NCBI GenBank assembly: GCA_023511455.1
Contig: JAIMBJ010000005.1
Coordinates: 62,001-126,000 of the forward strand
Source: Bacillota bacterium
GTDB taxonomy: Bacteria; Armatimonadota; HRBIN16
Direction: 5' to 3'
Length of the DNA stretch: 64,000 nucleotides
A program made the position numbers and the translations under genes. The notes below the pieces were generated by a model. It did not search any database, was not told where the DNA came from, and was given only the letters and a program-made list of their open reading frames with translations. Within the stretch, counting starts at the first letter, position 1. Each line of letters begins with the position of its first letter. Of this stretch, positions 17,292 through 26,334 are shown piece after piece.

Positions 17292-19616
17292 TTATTTCAG
17301 GGTGACTATCGTCACGCCGTCTCCGCCCTCTGTGGCATCCGCCCCCCGATACGAAGCCACCAGCGGATGCGTGCTCAGGTAATCCCTTACCGCCTTGCGC
17401 AGAGTGCCGGTGCCTTTGCCGTGAATCACGCGCACCTGCTGCAGCCCAGCGGCATACGCCTCGCTGAGATACTGGTCGAGGTTGGCGATCGCTTCTTCCA
17501 CCCGTTGCATCCGCAACATGATTTCCGGCGAGATGTTCACTGCTCGCGACAGGTTGACCGGCACCGAAACCAGCGGCGTCTTGGAAACCGGCTTCTCATC
17601 GGTGCGGCGCAGCGCCTCACGCGGGACGGTGATGCGAATCGCTCCTGCCTGCACCACCGCCTCTTCCTGCGTCAGTTGCAGCACTGTGCCCGTGACGTTC
17701 AGCGTGGTGACCCTGACTGTGTCGCCCTCGCGTATCTCAGAGGGCGCGGCGGCGGGTGGAGTCAGCAGCCGTTTCATCTGTTCGGCAGCCTGTCGCACCT
17801 GCTGGCGGGCTTCCTGGGCAGCGCGATTTTCGCGGGGCTGTTCGCGCAAGCGACGATATGCTTCTTCCGCCTGCTGCAGGATTTGGTGCAGGCGGTGCTG
17901 AACCTCCTGCGTCACCTCCTCGCGCAACCGCTGCCGCTCCGTTTCCAACTGTTCCAGTCGCTGTTGCAGCTGTTGACGCAGGGCTGCGGCTTCCCGACGC
18001 TCCTGTTCGGCTGCCTGTCGCGCCTCCTCCACGTGACGCTGTTCTTCCTCCAGCCGGCGCATGATGCTGGCAGCCTCCGTCTCACGCCCGGCAAGGCGCG
18101 CCTGCGCGGTCTCGATGACCGAGGGAGGCAGACCCAGCCTCTGTGCAATGACGATGGCGTGACTGGAACCCGGTGTACCGATACGCAGATGGTACGTGGG
18201 GCGCAGGGTTTGCAGGTCAAACTCCACCGAGGCGTTCTGCACGCCCTGTCTGGCGTAAGCGTAGCTTTTCAGCTCGCCATAGTGGGTGGTCGCCATCACC
18301 CGCGCATGGCGTACCAGCAGATAGTCCAAAATCGCCTGCGCCAGTGCGGCTCCTTCGGCAGGGTCGGTTCCCGCGCCCAGTTCGTCCAGCAGTACCAGCG
18401 TGTGTTCGTCACAGTGGGGTAGCATCGCGGCGATGTTGGTCATGTGTCCGGAAAAAGTGGATAGCGATTGCTCTATGCTCTGCTCATCACCGATGTCGGC
18501 AAAGATGTTCTGGAATATCGCCATTTCGGTGCCGGTGTCGGCAGGCACGTGCAGACCCGACTGCATCATCAGCGTCAGCAGGCCCACCGTCTTCAGGGTC
18601 ACGGTTTTGCCGCCCGTGTTGGGTCCTGTGATAAGCAAGATTCGGAAGCGGTTGCCCAGTTCCACATCGATGGGCACGACCGGCGGTTTCAGCAGGGGAT
18701 GCCGCGCCTTGCGCAGGCGGATTTTTCCCTGTGTGTTCAGTGCAGGCTCGATGGCGTCCCATTCCACGCTGAGACGGGCGCGGGCATTGATGAAATCCAG
18801 CTCGCCCAGCGCGTCGCAGGTGAGTAGGATGGGGTCGCTGTACTTGCCCACAAGCGCGCTGAGCTGCGCCAGAATACGCTCCACCTCGTTCTGCTCGGCG
18901 ATCTGTGCTTCGCGAATCTGGTTGCCGAGGTCCACCACCTCCTGCGGTTCCATGAACAGCGTGGCGCCCGATGCGCTCACGTCATGCACGATGCCCCCAA
19001 ACTGCGCGCGGTACTCCGCCTTGACCGGCAGGCAGTAGCGGTCGCCGCGCATGGTGATGACGGGTTCCTGCAGCATATTGCGGATACGTGAGGAGTTCAG
19101 CGTGGCCTGCAGGCGTTCGGTGATGCGGGAGTGCAGGTGGCGCAGTCTCTGCCGGATGCGGGCAAGTTCGGGACTGGCGCTATCGGCGACGGTGGCATCG
19201 TCCTTCAGGCAGCGGCGTACCTCGTTCACCACCTCGGGCAGTGGCTCCAGCTGTCGCGCCAGCACGCACAGCGCGGGGCACTTCTCCTCTCTTGTCAGGA
19301 GGAAGCTGCGGAGGCGTCGGGCGGTCTCTACCGTGTCGGCAATGGAAAGCAGCGATTCGGGTGGGAGTATCCCTCCTGCACGCGCCAGCGATGCCGCCGA
19401 ACGCACGTCCTGCACGCCACGAAGGGGCATCTCCTCGGCGAGGTCTATCAACCTGCGCGCTTCCGAAGTCTGCTGCAGTCCGAGGCGGATAGCCTCTTCC
19501 TCGATGCGCGGTGTCATCTGGCGTGCCCGTTCCGCGCCCATGGGGGTAGCGCAGTGCGCCATCACCTTCTGCCGGATGGCGTCGTATTCCAGAACCCGGA
19601 GGGTGTGTGCGTTCAT
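17292..19616 (-). CDS. mutS2: MutS2 family ATPase/endonuclease
   Basis: This 774-residue protein matches MutS2 in length and order of domains. There is no mismatch-recognition N-terminus; clamp and core helices run to ~300. The ABC-type ATPase has Walker A ITGPNTGGKTVTLKT near 330 and LDELGAGTDPAEGAAL near 405. A long coiled coil occupies ~510-620, and a Smr nuclease-like domain ends the protein (VIHGKGTGTLRKAVRDYL near 740). Family members act in recombination suppression and in rescue or splitting of collided ribosomes. It starts 4 bp after the Uma2 gene stop, so the two are probably co-transcribed. Confidence 0.95.
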   Translation of the reverse strand: MNAHTLRVLEYDAIRQKVMAHCATPMGAERARQMTPRIEEEAIRLGLQQTSEARRLIDLAEEMPLRGVQDVRSAASLARAGGILPPESLLSIADTVETARRLRSFLLTREEKCPALCVLARQLEPLPEVVNEVRRCLKDDATVADSASPELARIRQRLRHLHSRITERLQATLNSSRIRNMLQEPVITMRGDRYCLPVKAEYRAQFGGIVHDVSASGATLFMEPQEVVDLGNQIREAQIAEQNEVERILAQLSALVGKYSDPILLTCDALGELDFINARARLSVEWDAIEPALNTQGKIRLRKARHPLLKPPVVPIDVELGNRFRILLITGPNTGGKTVTLKTVGLLTLMMQSGLHVPADTGTEMAIFQNIFADIGDEQSIEQSLSTFSGHMTNIAAMLPHCDEHTLVLLDELGAGTDPAEGAALAQAILDYLLVRHARVMATTHYGELKSYAYARQGVQNASVEFDLQTLRPTYHLRIGTPGSSHAIVIAQRLGLPPSVIETAQARLAGRETEAASIMRRLEEEQRHVEEARQAAEQERREAAALRQQLQQRLEQLETERQRLREEVTQEVQHRLHQILQQAEEAYRRLREQPRENRAAQEARQQVRQAAEQMKRLLTPPAAAPSEIREGDTVRVTTLNVTGTVLQLTQEEAVVQAGAIRITVPREALRRTDEKPVSKTPLVSVPVNLSRAVNISPEIMLRMQRVEEAIANLDQYLSEAYAAGLQQVRVIHGKGTGTLRKAVRDYLSTHPLVASYRGADATEGGDGVTIVTLK

Positions 19617-19620
19617 GGGC

Positions 19621-20331
19621 TCACGTCAGCTGCTCGGGGTCAATGCCCATCTCGCGCAGTCGCTGTGCCAGTCGTTCTGCACGCCGTTCCGCCTCTTGCG
19701 CCCGTAACCGCTCCTGTTCCGCTCGCTGCCGTTCCTGCTGTGCTTCGCGCTGTGCCTGTTCGTAGCGACGGCGCAGCTCCACATAGGGCACAAACCGCTC
19801 CCCATCGGGACGATAGACGACCAGCGCGCCGTCTTCCACGCTAAACCGAACGCCCAGCAACGGGCTGACCCAGCCCTCCATCTGCGGCACTCGCACCAGC
19901 TTGCCGTCCTGTCGTGTCCAGCCGTCCAGTGCGCCCGTATCGGGGTCGTACATGTAGTACTCCTGCACCCCGTATCGCTCGTAAAACAGCGACTTCTCCA
20001 CCATGGCGGCGTGACGGTTGCTGGGGGAAAGTATCTCGAACACCACCTGCGGCGGGATGTTGTCCTCCTCCCACTGCAGATAACGTCCGCGATGCCCCTT
20101 CGGACGTCCGAAGACCACAAACACATCGGGAGCCACGCAGATTTCGGGATGCCCTTCCACCGGATACCAGAGCAAATCGGCAGCGACGAACACATCCTCG
20201 CGGTCGGCGAAGAGGGCAGACAGGTTATCGTACAGGTAGACGATATATTCCAGCTGCTTGGTATTGTCTGCCATCGGCTGACCGTCCGACTCAGGATAGA
20301 TGATTGTTCTGGGTAGCTGCTGTACTGCCAT
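19621..20331 (-). CDS. Uma2 family (DUF820) putative endonuclease with coiled-coil tail
   Basis: Residues ~20-175 show the PD-(D/E)XK-like Uma2 core, with VAPDVFVVFG near residue 68, PPQVVFEILSPSNR near 95 and FYERYGVQEYYMYDPDTG near 115. The last ~60 residues are a Gln/Arg/Glu-rich coiled coil. The family is very abundant in cyanobacteria and related phyla and its function is not established. Translation likely starts at ATG 20331, 18 bp downstream of an extended -10 promoter; it precedes mutS2 in the same orientation. Confidence 0.85.
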   Translation of the reverse strand: MAVQQLPRTIIYPESDGQPMADNTKQLEYIVYLYDNLSALFADREDVFVAADLLWYPVEGHPEICVAPDVFVVFGRPKGHRGRYLQWEEDNIPPQVVFEILSPSNRHAAMVEKSLFYERYGVQEYYMYDPDTGALDGWTRQDGKLVRVPQMEGWVSPLLGVRFSVEDGALVVYRPDGERFVPYVELRRRYEQAQREAQQERQRAEQERLRAQEAERRAERLAQRLREMGIDPEQLT

Positions 20332-20349
20332 TGTGCATCACCATCCCCT

Positions 20350-20358
20350 ATTATAGCA
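20350..20358 (-). promoter_or_regulatory. Extended -10 promoter for uma2-mutS2
   Basis: On the minus strand the sequence reads TGCTATAAT, a TGn-extended -10 box. No -35 match is visible 17 bp further up. Confidence 0.6.
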
Positions 20359-20437
20359 GATTAGAGAGGAGCAGGCATTCTGCGTACCAACGGTGTATCA
20401 TAACAGGCGAAGCGAAATCGGACGACGAGGCAAGCCT

Positions 20438-21604
20438 GTGGTGGACGAGGAGAGAGAACCGCTGAGTTTTGAGGAGATATGCATTCACTGGGGTGAGGAC
20501 CCGGAGCGGTATCTGGGTGCGGTGGTGCCGCCTATCTTTCAGAACAGCCTGTTCACCGCTCCCAGTGTGGAGGCGCGGTCGAGGAAGGCGGGACGTCACA
20601 TCTACACCCGCGAGTCTAACCCAACCACTGACATCCTGAAGGCTAAAGTTGCCGCACTGGAGGGGGCAGAGGACGCGCGATGCTTTGCGTCCGGGATGGC
20701 AGCCATCAGCGCGGCGCTGATGTCCCAGCTGCGCAGCGGCGACCATGTGGTGTGCGTGAAACATGTCTATTATCCTGCCCGTGCCCTGCTTCAGGATTAC
20801 CTGAGTCGGTTCGGGGTAGAGGTAACCTTCGTGCGCGGCGACCGGATGGAGGATTTTGAGAAGGCACTGCGACCCAATACCCGCGTGTTTTACCTGGAAA
20901 GCCCTACCAGCATCAACCTGTGGCTGCAACCGCTACAAGAGGTCTGTTCCCTCGCCCGAGCACACGGCATTACCACGATTATCGACAACACGTGGGCAAC
21001 ACCCCTCTTCCAGCGACCGATGCAGCTGGGAGTGGACATTGTGGTGCATTCGGCAAGCAAGTATCTGGGCGGGCACAGCGATGTGATTGCTGGGGTGGTT
21101 TGCACCTCACGCCAGCATATCGAGGCGATTCACCGCGAGATGACGCTGATTGGCGGTATTCTGGACCCCTTCGCCGCGTGGCTTATCCTGCGCGGGTTGC
21201 GCACGCTGCCTGCGCGACTGTACCAGCACCAGCAGAACGCTTTGCAGGTGGCGCAATGGCTGGAGGAGCATCCTGCCGTGCACCGGGTGCTTTACCCGGG
21301 GCTGCCCTCTCACCCGCAACACGAGCTGGCACGACGCCAGATGAGCGGCTTCAGCGGGCTGTTTTCGTTCACGCTCAAGTGCAACTCGCGCGAGGCGGCG
21401 GTGGGCGTGGTGGATGCTCTGCGGATGTTCCATATCGGCGTGAGCTGGGGTGGATACGAAAGCCTTGCCCTGCCGATGCTCATCGAGGACTACGATGGGG
21501 AACAACGATGGGGCTTGCGGGTGCACGTCGGGCTGGAACCACCGGAGAGGTTGATCGCAGACCTGGAGCAGGCATTACGCCATGCGGAGGATAAGGGGCG
21601 TTAG
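20438..21604 (+). CDS. Cystathionine gamma-synthase/lyase family PLP enzyme
   Basis: The ~388-residue protein belongs to the Cys/Met metabolism PLP-dependent family. The PLP lysine lies in [12 protein letters not shown] near residue 205, with [12 protein letters not shown] (phosphate binding) near 90, NPTTD near 65 and DNTWATP near 180. Members perform gamma- or beta-elimination or replacement on homoserine esters, cystathionine or methionine; the substrate cannot be told from sequence here. GTG 20438 is preferred because GAGG sits 7 bp upstream. It overlaps the convergent dnaJ end by 4 bp. Confidence 0.85.
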   Translation: MVDEEREPLSFEEICIHWGEDPERYLGAVVPPIFQNSLFTAPSVEARSRKAGRHIYTRESNPTTDILKAKVAALEGAEDARCFASGMAAISAALMSQLRSGDHVVCVKHVYYPARALLQDYLSRFGVEVTFVRGDRMEDFEKALRPNTRVFYLESPTSINLWLQPLQEVCSLARAHGITTIIDNTWATPLFQRPMQLGVDIVVHSASKYLGGHSDVIAGVVCTSRQHIEAIHREMTLIGGILDPFAAWLILRGLRTLPARLYQHQQNALQVAQWLEEHPAVHRVLYPGLPSHPQHELARRQMSGFSGLFSFTLKCNSREAAVGVVDALRMFHIGVSWGGYESLALPMLIEDYDGEQRWGLRVHVGLEPPERLIADLEQALRHAEDKGR

Positions 21605-22740
21605 CCTTTCTCGCCCTTCAGTCCGCTGATGAACTTCTCGAAGAAGCTTTTCTCTTCTTCGGGGACGTCGGTAAAGCGCTCGCCGCAGGCGGCAGCGAAC
21701 TGGCGCAGAAGCCCGCGCTGTACCTCGTTCAGGTGGGTGGGGACGTGGATATTCACGTGTACCAGCAGGTCACCTCGTCCCTGTCGGCGGTTTGGCAGCC
21801 CCTTGCCTGACAGGCGGAACACACTGCCCGGCTGGGTGCCCGGTGGGACTTCCAGATCGATATCTTCATCCAGCCCGCGCACTTTCACCGTTGCGCCGAG
21901 TGCCGCCTGCGCAAAGGAGATGGTCAGCCTGGTGTGCAGGTTGGAGCCTTCCCGCTCGAAGCGGTCGTGCGGGCGCACGTGGAACACCACGTAGAGGTCG
22001 CCGTTATCTCCGCCACGTCTACCGGAGTCCCCCTCGCCGAGGAACTGCACGGCTGTGCCGTCCTCCACACCGAGGGGCACCCGGATGGTGCGTTCCACCA
22101 CATTGCGTACCCGCCCCTCGCCACGACACTGGGTGCACGGACGCGAAATCACCTTCCCTTCGCCATGGCAGTTTGGGCAGGTTACCACGGTGGAGATGGT
22201 TCCGAGCAGGGTATGCTGCGTATGACGTACGCGCCCGCTGCCCCGGCACGTCGCGCAGGTAGTGGGCGTTTCGCCAGGCTCCGCGCCGCTGCCCTCGCAG
22301 CGTGTACAGGTCTGGAAGCGGGCATACTGGATGGTCTTGGGTGCGCCAGAAGCCACCTCTTCCAGGGTAACTTCCACATCCACGCGCAAATCGTTGCCGC
22401 GTTGCGCGCGCGGCGTCTCGGTGCGTGACCCACCCGTGCCGAAGAACAGGTCGAACAGGTCGCCGATGTTGCCGAAATCACCGAACCCAAAGTCGGGTTC
22501 AGCAGTACCACCTCTTACGCCGGCGCGCCCGAACAGGTCGTAGGCACGACGTTTTTCCGGGTCGCTCAACACCTCGTAGGCTTCGTTAATCGCTTTGAAC
22601 TTCTCCTCGGCTTGCTTGTCGCCGGGGTTTACGTCGGGGTGGTACTGACGGGCGAGCCGTCGGTAGGCACGCTTAATCTCCTCCAGCGTCGCGTCCCTAC
22701 TGACTCCCAGCGTTTCGTAATAATCAACCTCGCCCGGCAT
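21601..22740 (-). CDS. dnaJ: Molecular chaperone DnaJ
   Basis: This is a full-length (379 residues) type I J-protein. The J domain has the HPD motif (YHPDVNPG near residue 33), then a Gly/Phe-rich segment ([18 protein letters not shown]). Four zinc-finger repeats follow ([32 protein letters not shown] between ~140 and 205), then the C-terminal substrate-binding domains. It delivers unfolded clients to DnaK and stimulates its ATPase. No grpE or dnaK is adjacent. It lies 14 bp downstream of rpoZ on the same strand, so the two may be co-transcribed. Confidence 0.97.
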   Translation of the reverse strand: MPGEVDYYETLGVSRDATLEEIKRAYRRLARQYHPDVNPGDKQAEEKFKAINEAYEVLSDPEKRRAYDLFGRAGVRGGTAEPDFGFGDFGNIGDLFDLFFGTGGSRTETPRAQRGNDLRVDVEVTLEEVASGAPKTIQYARFQTCTRCEGSGAEPGETPTTCATCRGSGRVRHTQHTLLGTISTVVTCPNCHGEGKVISRPCTQCRGEGRVRNVVERTIRVPLGVEDGTAVQFLGEGDSGRRGGDNGDLYVVFHVRPHDRFEREGSNLHTRLTISFAQAALGATVKVRGLDEDIDLEVPPGTQPGSVFRLSGKGLPNRRQGRGDLLVHVNIHVPTHLNEVQRGLLRQFAAACGERFTDVPEEEKSFFEKFISGLKGEKG

Positions 22741-22754
22741 GGAAACACCTCGCG

Positions 22755-23291
22755 CTACCGCTGCTCTGCGTCCTCACCTTCGCTGTGTAGACCCTCGTCG
22801 AAAAGGCTCTGCTGGTCGCTCTCTTGCGGCGAACTATCCTCCTCGTCCAGACCCAGCACCTCGTCTAACTCGTCAGAGATAGACAGCTCCTCCTCTTCCA
22901 GTACCAGGTCCTCTTCCTCCGCTTCCTCTGCTTCTTCCTCAACCTCATCCGCCACTGCGGTATCTCCATGACCATTATCGGAACCTCCAATCTCTGCCTC
23001 GACTGCCATAGCTACCTTTGCCATCGCCTCTTCGAACTCTTCAGCGGTCAGCAAGGCTTCGTGGGCTTCCGGTTCCATCAACTCGGGCAAGGGTTCGGGG
23101 TTAAAGCTCGGTATTAACCGTCCCGCCGCGATCTCCTCCAGCGCGATGGTCAGTGGATTGCCAGAGGAGCTCTTCACCAGCGAGCGACGGGCGATGCCCT
23201 GCTCTTGCAGATGCCTGGCGCGTTTTGCCGCCAGTATCACCAGGGCATACTTATTAAACCGGTTCAACCTGTCGGGGTTGGGTAGAATCAT
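22755..23291 (-). CDS. rpoZ: RNA polymerase omega subunit with long acidic C-terminal extension
   Basis: Residues 1-60 match the omega core ([22 protein letters not shown], then [14 protein letters not shown]), which aids assembly of beta-prime into RNA polymerase. The remaining ~115 residues are Glu/Asp-rich and probably disordered, for example [20 protein letters not shown] near 117-135. Omega is usually about 70-110 residues, so the 178-residue length is notable. ATG 23291 begins exactly at the conserved core; an upstream in-frame start at 23351 lies before the promoter and is rejected. Confidence 0.85.
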   Translation of the reverse strand: MILPNPDRLNRFNKYALVILAAKRARHLQEQGIARRSLVKSSSGNPLTIALEEIAAGRLIPSFNPEPLPELMEPEAHEALLTAEEFEEAMAKVAMAVEAEIGGSDNGHGDTAVADEVEEEAEEAEEEDLVLEEEELSISDELDEVLGLDEEDSSPQESDQQSLFDEGLHSEGEDAEQR

Positions 23292-23328
23292 GAGTTGCGC
23301 AACCTCTTCTCTGTGTTCACACGCATGA

Positions 23329-23358
23329 ATTATACCGCCTTTGTAGCCCAATCGTCAA
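23329..23358 (-). promoter_or_regulatory. Sigma-70 promoter for rpoZ-dnaJ
   Basis: TTGACG (23358-23353) and TATAAT (23334-23329) on the minus strand are separated by 18 bp. It is divergent from the GHL10 gene promoter about 40 bp away. Confidence 0.8.
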
Positions 23359-23398
23359 CGCACAGAGGGGTGTTCGAAAATACACAGAATGTAGCCGG

Positions 23399-23427
23399 TT
23401 GTTCGGACAAGCCGTTCATGTTATACT
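23399..23427 (+). promoter_or_regulatory. Promoter for the GHL10 gene
   Basis: TTGTTC (23399-23404) and TATACT (23422-23427) have a 17-bp spacer. The ATG lies 34 bp beyond, preceded by GAAGGAGGAG. Confidence 0.65.
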
Positions 23428-23461
23428 CTTTCCTGAACAGCGAAGGAGGAGACGGGGTAGC

Positions 23462-24889
23462 ATGCGACGCGAGCAGTCTGTGCCGCAGATACAGCGCGAA
23501 TATCGTGGCATGTGGGTGGCAACCGTTGCCAACATCGACTGGCCCTCCCGACCCGGATTGCCGTCCGATGTGCAAAAGACCGAGCTGCTGGCAATTCTCG
23601 ACAGGGCGGCGGAACTGAAGTTTAACGTGATTGTCTTGCAGGTGCGCCCGGCGTGTTCGGTGCTGTACGATTCCAGAATCGAGCCATGGTCTGAAGTGCT
23701 CAGCGGCGCGATGGGCAAGCCTCCTGAACCTTACTATGACCCTCTTGCCTTTGCCGTTGAGGAAGCACACAAGCGCTGCCTGGAGCTCCATGCCTGGTTC
23801 AATCCCTATCGAGCGCGACATCCTTCCGAGAAGTCGGAGATACATCCCCAGCACATCAGCAGGCGGCGTCCCGAACTGGTCAAACAGTACGGAAGGTACC
23901 TCTGGCTGGACCCGGGCGAGCCCGACGTGGTAGAGCATTCTCTCTCGGTGATGCTGGAGGTGGTGAAGCGGTATGACGTGGACGGTGTGCATATCGACGA
24001 CTATTTCTACCCTTACAAGGAGCGCGATGAAAAGGGCAACATCCTCGATTTCCCCGACGAGCCCAGCTGGCAGCGCTATCGCCGTTCCGGCGGCAGGCTG
24101 AGCCGCGACGACTGGCGCAGGCAGAACGTGGACCGCTTCGTGGAAAGGGTCTATCGTGAGATTAAGAGCACCAAACGCTGGGTGAAGTTCGGCATCAGTC
24201 CTTTTGGGTTGTGGCGTCCGGGCTACCCGCCAGGCACGCGCGGCTTCGATGCCTATGCGGAACTCTACGCCGACTCGCGCAAGTGGCTTCAGCAGGGATG
24301 GTGCGACTACTATGTCCCTCAACTCTACTTCAAGATAGACAATCCGAACCTCAGTTATCCCGCGCTACTGCAATGGTGGGTGGAACAGAACACGCGGGGC
24401 AGGCACATGCTTGCGGGTAACTTCACCAGCAAAGTGGCGGATGGCAGCAACACCGCATGGGACGCGGCGGAAATCGCCGAGCAGGTGCGCCTGACCCGCA
24501 AGCAGAAGGGCGCGCTGGGCAACATCCATTTCAGCGCACGGGCGTTCATGCAGGACAGGGGCGGTATCTGCGAACTGATACGGGACCTGCACGCACAACC
24601 CGCTCTCGTTCCCCCCGCGGGGTGGTTGAGCCGCTCTGCCCCGTCCTCGCCCGCCGTGCGTACGGTGTACCTCGCGGACGGAGGGGTGCGCCTGACGTGG
24701 GAGGCTCGGGGTAAACACCCGATTGGGTGCTGGATGGTGGCATACCGCTCCAACGGGGAGTGGTACATGCAGGTGTTACCCGCCACCGCGAACAGCTACA
24801 CGTTACCCCCCTCGGCGAAACTCGCTTTCGTGAGTCTTGTCGACCGCTACGGCAACCAGAGTGAGTGGGCAGGCGCGGGCGCAACGTAA
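23462..24889 (+). CDS. GHL10/DUF187-type glycoside-hydrolase-like protein
   Basis: The 475-residue protein opens with the GHL10 signature YRGMWVATVANIDWPS near residue 13 and continues as a TIM barrel: NVIVLQVRPACSVLYDS near 60, LHAWFNPYRA near 113, DVDGVHIDDYFYPY near 175 and KFGISPFGLWRPG near 240. The acidic residues of HIDDYFYP are plausible catalytic candidates by family analogy. The last ~85 residues resemble a fibronectin type III-like module. Members are linked to peptidoglycan or polysaccharide cleavage. There is no signal peptide with the chosen start, although the strong SD (GGAGGAG) supports ATG 23462. Confidence 0.85.
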   Translation: MRREQSVPQIQREYRGMWVATVANIDWPSRPGLPSDVQKTELLAILDRAAELKFNVIVLQVRPACSVLYDSRIEPWSEVLSGAMGKPPEPYYDPLAFAVEEAHKRCLELHAWFNPYRARHPSEKSEIHPQHISRRRPELVKQYGRYLWLDPGEPDVVEHSLSVMLEVVKRYDVDGVHIDDYFYPYKERDEKGNILDFPDEPSWQRYRRSGGRLSRDDWRRQNVDRFVERVYREIKSTKRWVKFGISPFGLWRPGYPPGTRGFDAYAELYADSRKWLQQGWCDYYVPQLYFKIDNPNLSYPALLQWWVEQNTRGRHMLAGNFTSKVADGSNTAWDAAEIAEQVRLTRKQKGALGNIHFSARAFMQDRGGICELIRDLHAQPALVPPAGWLSRSAPSSPAVRTVYLADGGVRLTWEARGKHPIGCWMVAYRSNGEWYMQVLPATANSYTLPPSAKLAFVSLVDRYGNQSEWAGAGAT

Positions 24890-25000
24890 CTTACGAGAAC
24901 GGAAAAGCACGGCGGGAGCCTCGCCCGCCAGGTAGCAGCGAGTGCCCGGTGCTGTTGACACCTGTGCCTGCTGTCCGAGTACAGGGTGAGGTGATTCTGC

Positions 25001-26323
25001 ATGTGGACATATTCCCCCGAGCGCGTCCTGCAGGCAGCATGTCGATGGTGGAACTGGACACCTCATCCCGCTCAGCGCGAATGGATGATGGATACTCACC
25101 CGGTGAAGGTAGCGGCATGTGGCAGGCGGTGGGGCAAAACAGAGTCGCTGGCGGTGGAGACCGCTGCCCTCGCCCTGCTGCACCCCGGCATCCGACAGGT
25201 GATCGTTGCCCCCACGCTGGACCAGGCGAGCATCCTCTTCGACCGCACGCTGGAGCTGCTTCAGGACTGGGCAGAACAGACGGGCGCGAGACTGCAGGTG
25301 CGCGTGACCCCTTATCCCCGCGTGCGCGTCAACGAGGGCGAAATCACCGCTCGCAGCGCGTATCGTCAGGCGCGTTCCCTGCGGGGGAGAAGCGCGCACC
25401 GCATCGTGGTGGACGAAGCCGCCTACCTCACCGAAGAGGTCATCCCGCAGGTGTTGATGCCCATGCTGGCGGACACGGAAGGGCAGCTGGTGCTGCTGTC
25501 CACCCCTTTCGGCAGAAACCACTTCTGGCACTGGTATCAACGCGGACAGTCGGGCGAGGTGTGCCGCAGCTTCCGCTTCCCCACCACCAGTAACCCGCGT
25601 ATCTCCGCCAGCTTCCTGCAGATGCAAAAGCAATTGCTGACCGAGCGGCAGTTCGCCATTGAGTACGAGGCGCAGTTTGTGGACGATGCAGGGGCGGTGT
25701 TCCCCCAGGCGGTTATCGAAGCGTGTATCCAGCCCAGCCTCGCAGAAGCCAGACCCAACTCGTCCCCAACCCTCGCAGGGCTGGATTGGGGACGCTACCG
25801 CGACTACACCGCGCTGGTGCTATTGCGCGAGTCCGGCAACCGGCTGCAGGCGGTGCACGTGGAACGTATGCCCAGCACCGGATGGCAGATTCAGATAGAG
25901 CGGATACTCCACCGGTTCAGCGAGTGGTGGGTGCGCACCGTGTATTGTGACGCCTCCGGCGTCGGCGACCCGTTAGCAGAGATGCTGCAGCAAAGCCTCA
26001 GCCATCATCACCTGCACATCCATGTGGAGCCTGTGGTTTTCACCGCCTCTACCAAGCGGACAATGATCGAATCTCTCGCATTGGCGATGGAACAGCGTCG
26101 CGTGGCAATCCCTCCGCACCCCGACCTGTTGCGTGAACTGCACGCCTTCACCGCCAGCCATACCGGAAGTGGGCATATCCGCCTGCAGGCGCAGGGCAGC
26201 GAACACGATGACCTGGTGATTGCACTGGCGCTGGCAGTTCAGGCGGCGGCAAGAGCGTTGTTGGGTACGTCTTCCGTGCGCCCGCTCACCAGCGGCAGGA
26301 GACGAGAGGTGTGCGAGGTATAA
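25001..26323 (+). CDS. Phage terminase large-subunit-like ATPase/nuclease, isolated
   Basis: The 440-residue product has a terminase-like packaging ATPase and RNase H-like nuclease. Walker A is AACGRRWGKTES near residue 40 and the Walker B/catalytic region is HRIVVDEAAYL near 138. The nuclease begins with GLDWGRYRDYTALVLL near 263, has YCDASGVGDPLAEML near 310 and ends with SEHDDLVIALALAVQ near 405, which supplies the final acidic residues. All key motifs appear intact. No portal, capsid, small terminase or integrase lies nearby, and both neighbours are housekeeping genes. It may be a relic or a domesticated enzyme. GTGAGGTG precedes ATG 25001. Confidence 0.85.
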   Translation: MWTYSPERVLQAACRWWNWTPHPAQREWMMDTHPVKVAACGRRWGKTESLAVETAALALLHPGIRQVIVAPTLDQASILFDRTLELLQDWAEQTGARLQVRVTPYPRVRVNEGEITARSAYRQARSLRGRSAHRIVVDEAAYLTEEVIPQVLMPMLADTEGQLVLLSTPFGRNHFWHWYQRGQSGEVCRSFRFPTTSNPRISASFLQMQKQLLTERQFAIEYEAQFVDDAGAVFPQAVIEACIQPSLAEARPNSSPTLAGLDWGRYRDYTALVLLRESGNRLQAVHVERMPSTGWQIQIERILHRFSEWWVRTVYCDASGVGDPLAEMLQQSLSHHHLHIHVEPVVFTASTKRTMIESLALAMEQRRVAIPPHPDLLRELHAFTASHTGSGHIRLQAQGSEHDDLVIALALAVQAAARALLGTSSVRPLTSGRRREVCEV

Positions 26324-26324
26324 T
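26319..26324 (+). promoter_or_regulatory. TATAAT -10 box ten bases before the rqcH ATG
   Basis: TATAATAC lies 10 nt before ATG 26335 and overlaps the last codons of the terminase gene. There is no SD in the short space between, repeating the queG and pabB arrangement. Confidence 0.55.
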
Positions 26325-26334
26325 ACAGGTATCT

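Noticed and set aside
24955-24990. TTGACA as a terminase promoter
   Set aside because: A perfect TTGACA is present, but no -10 match is found at 16-18 bp.
25001-26323. Part of a prophage
   Set aside because: No other phage gene occurs within 10 kb on either side, so only the lone gene is reported.
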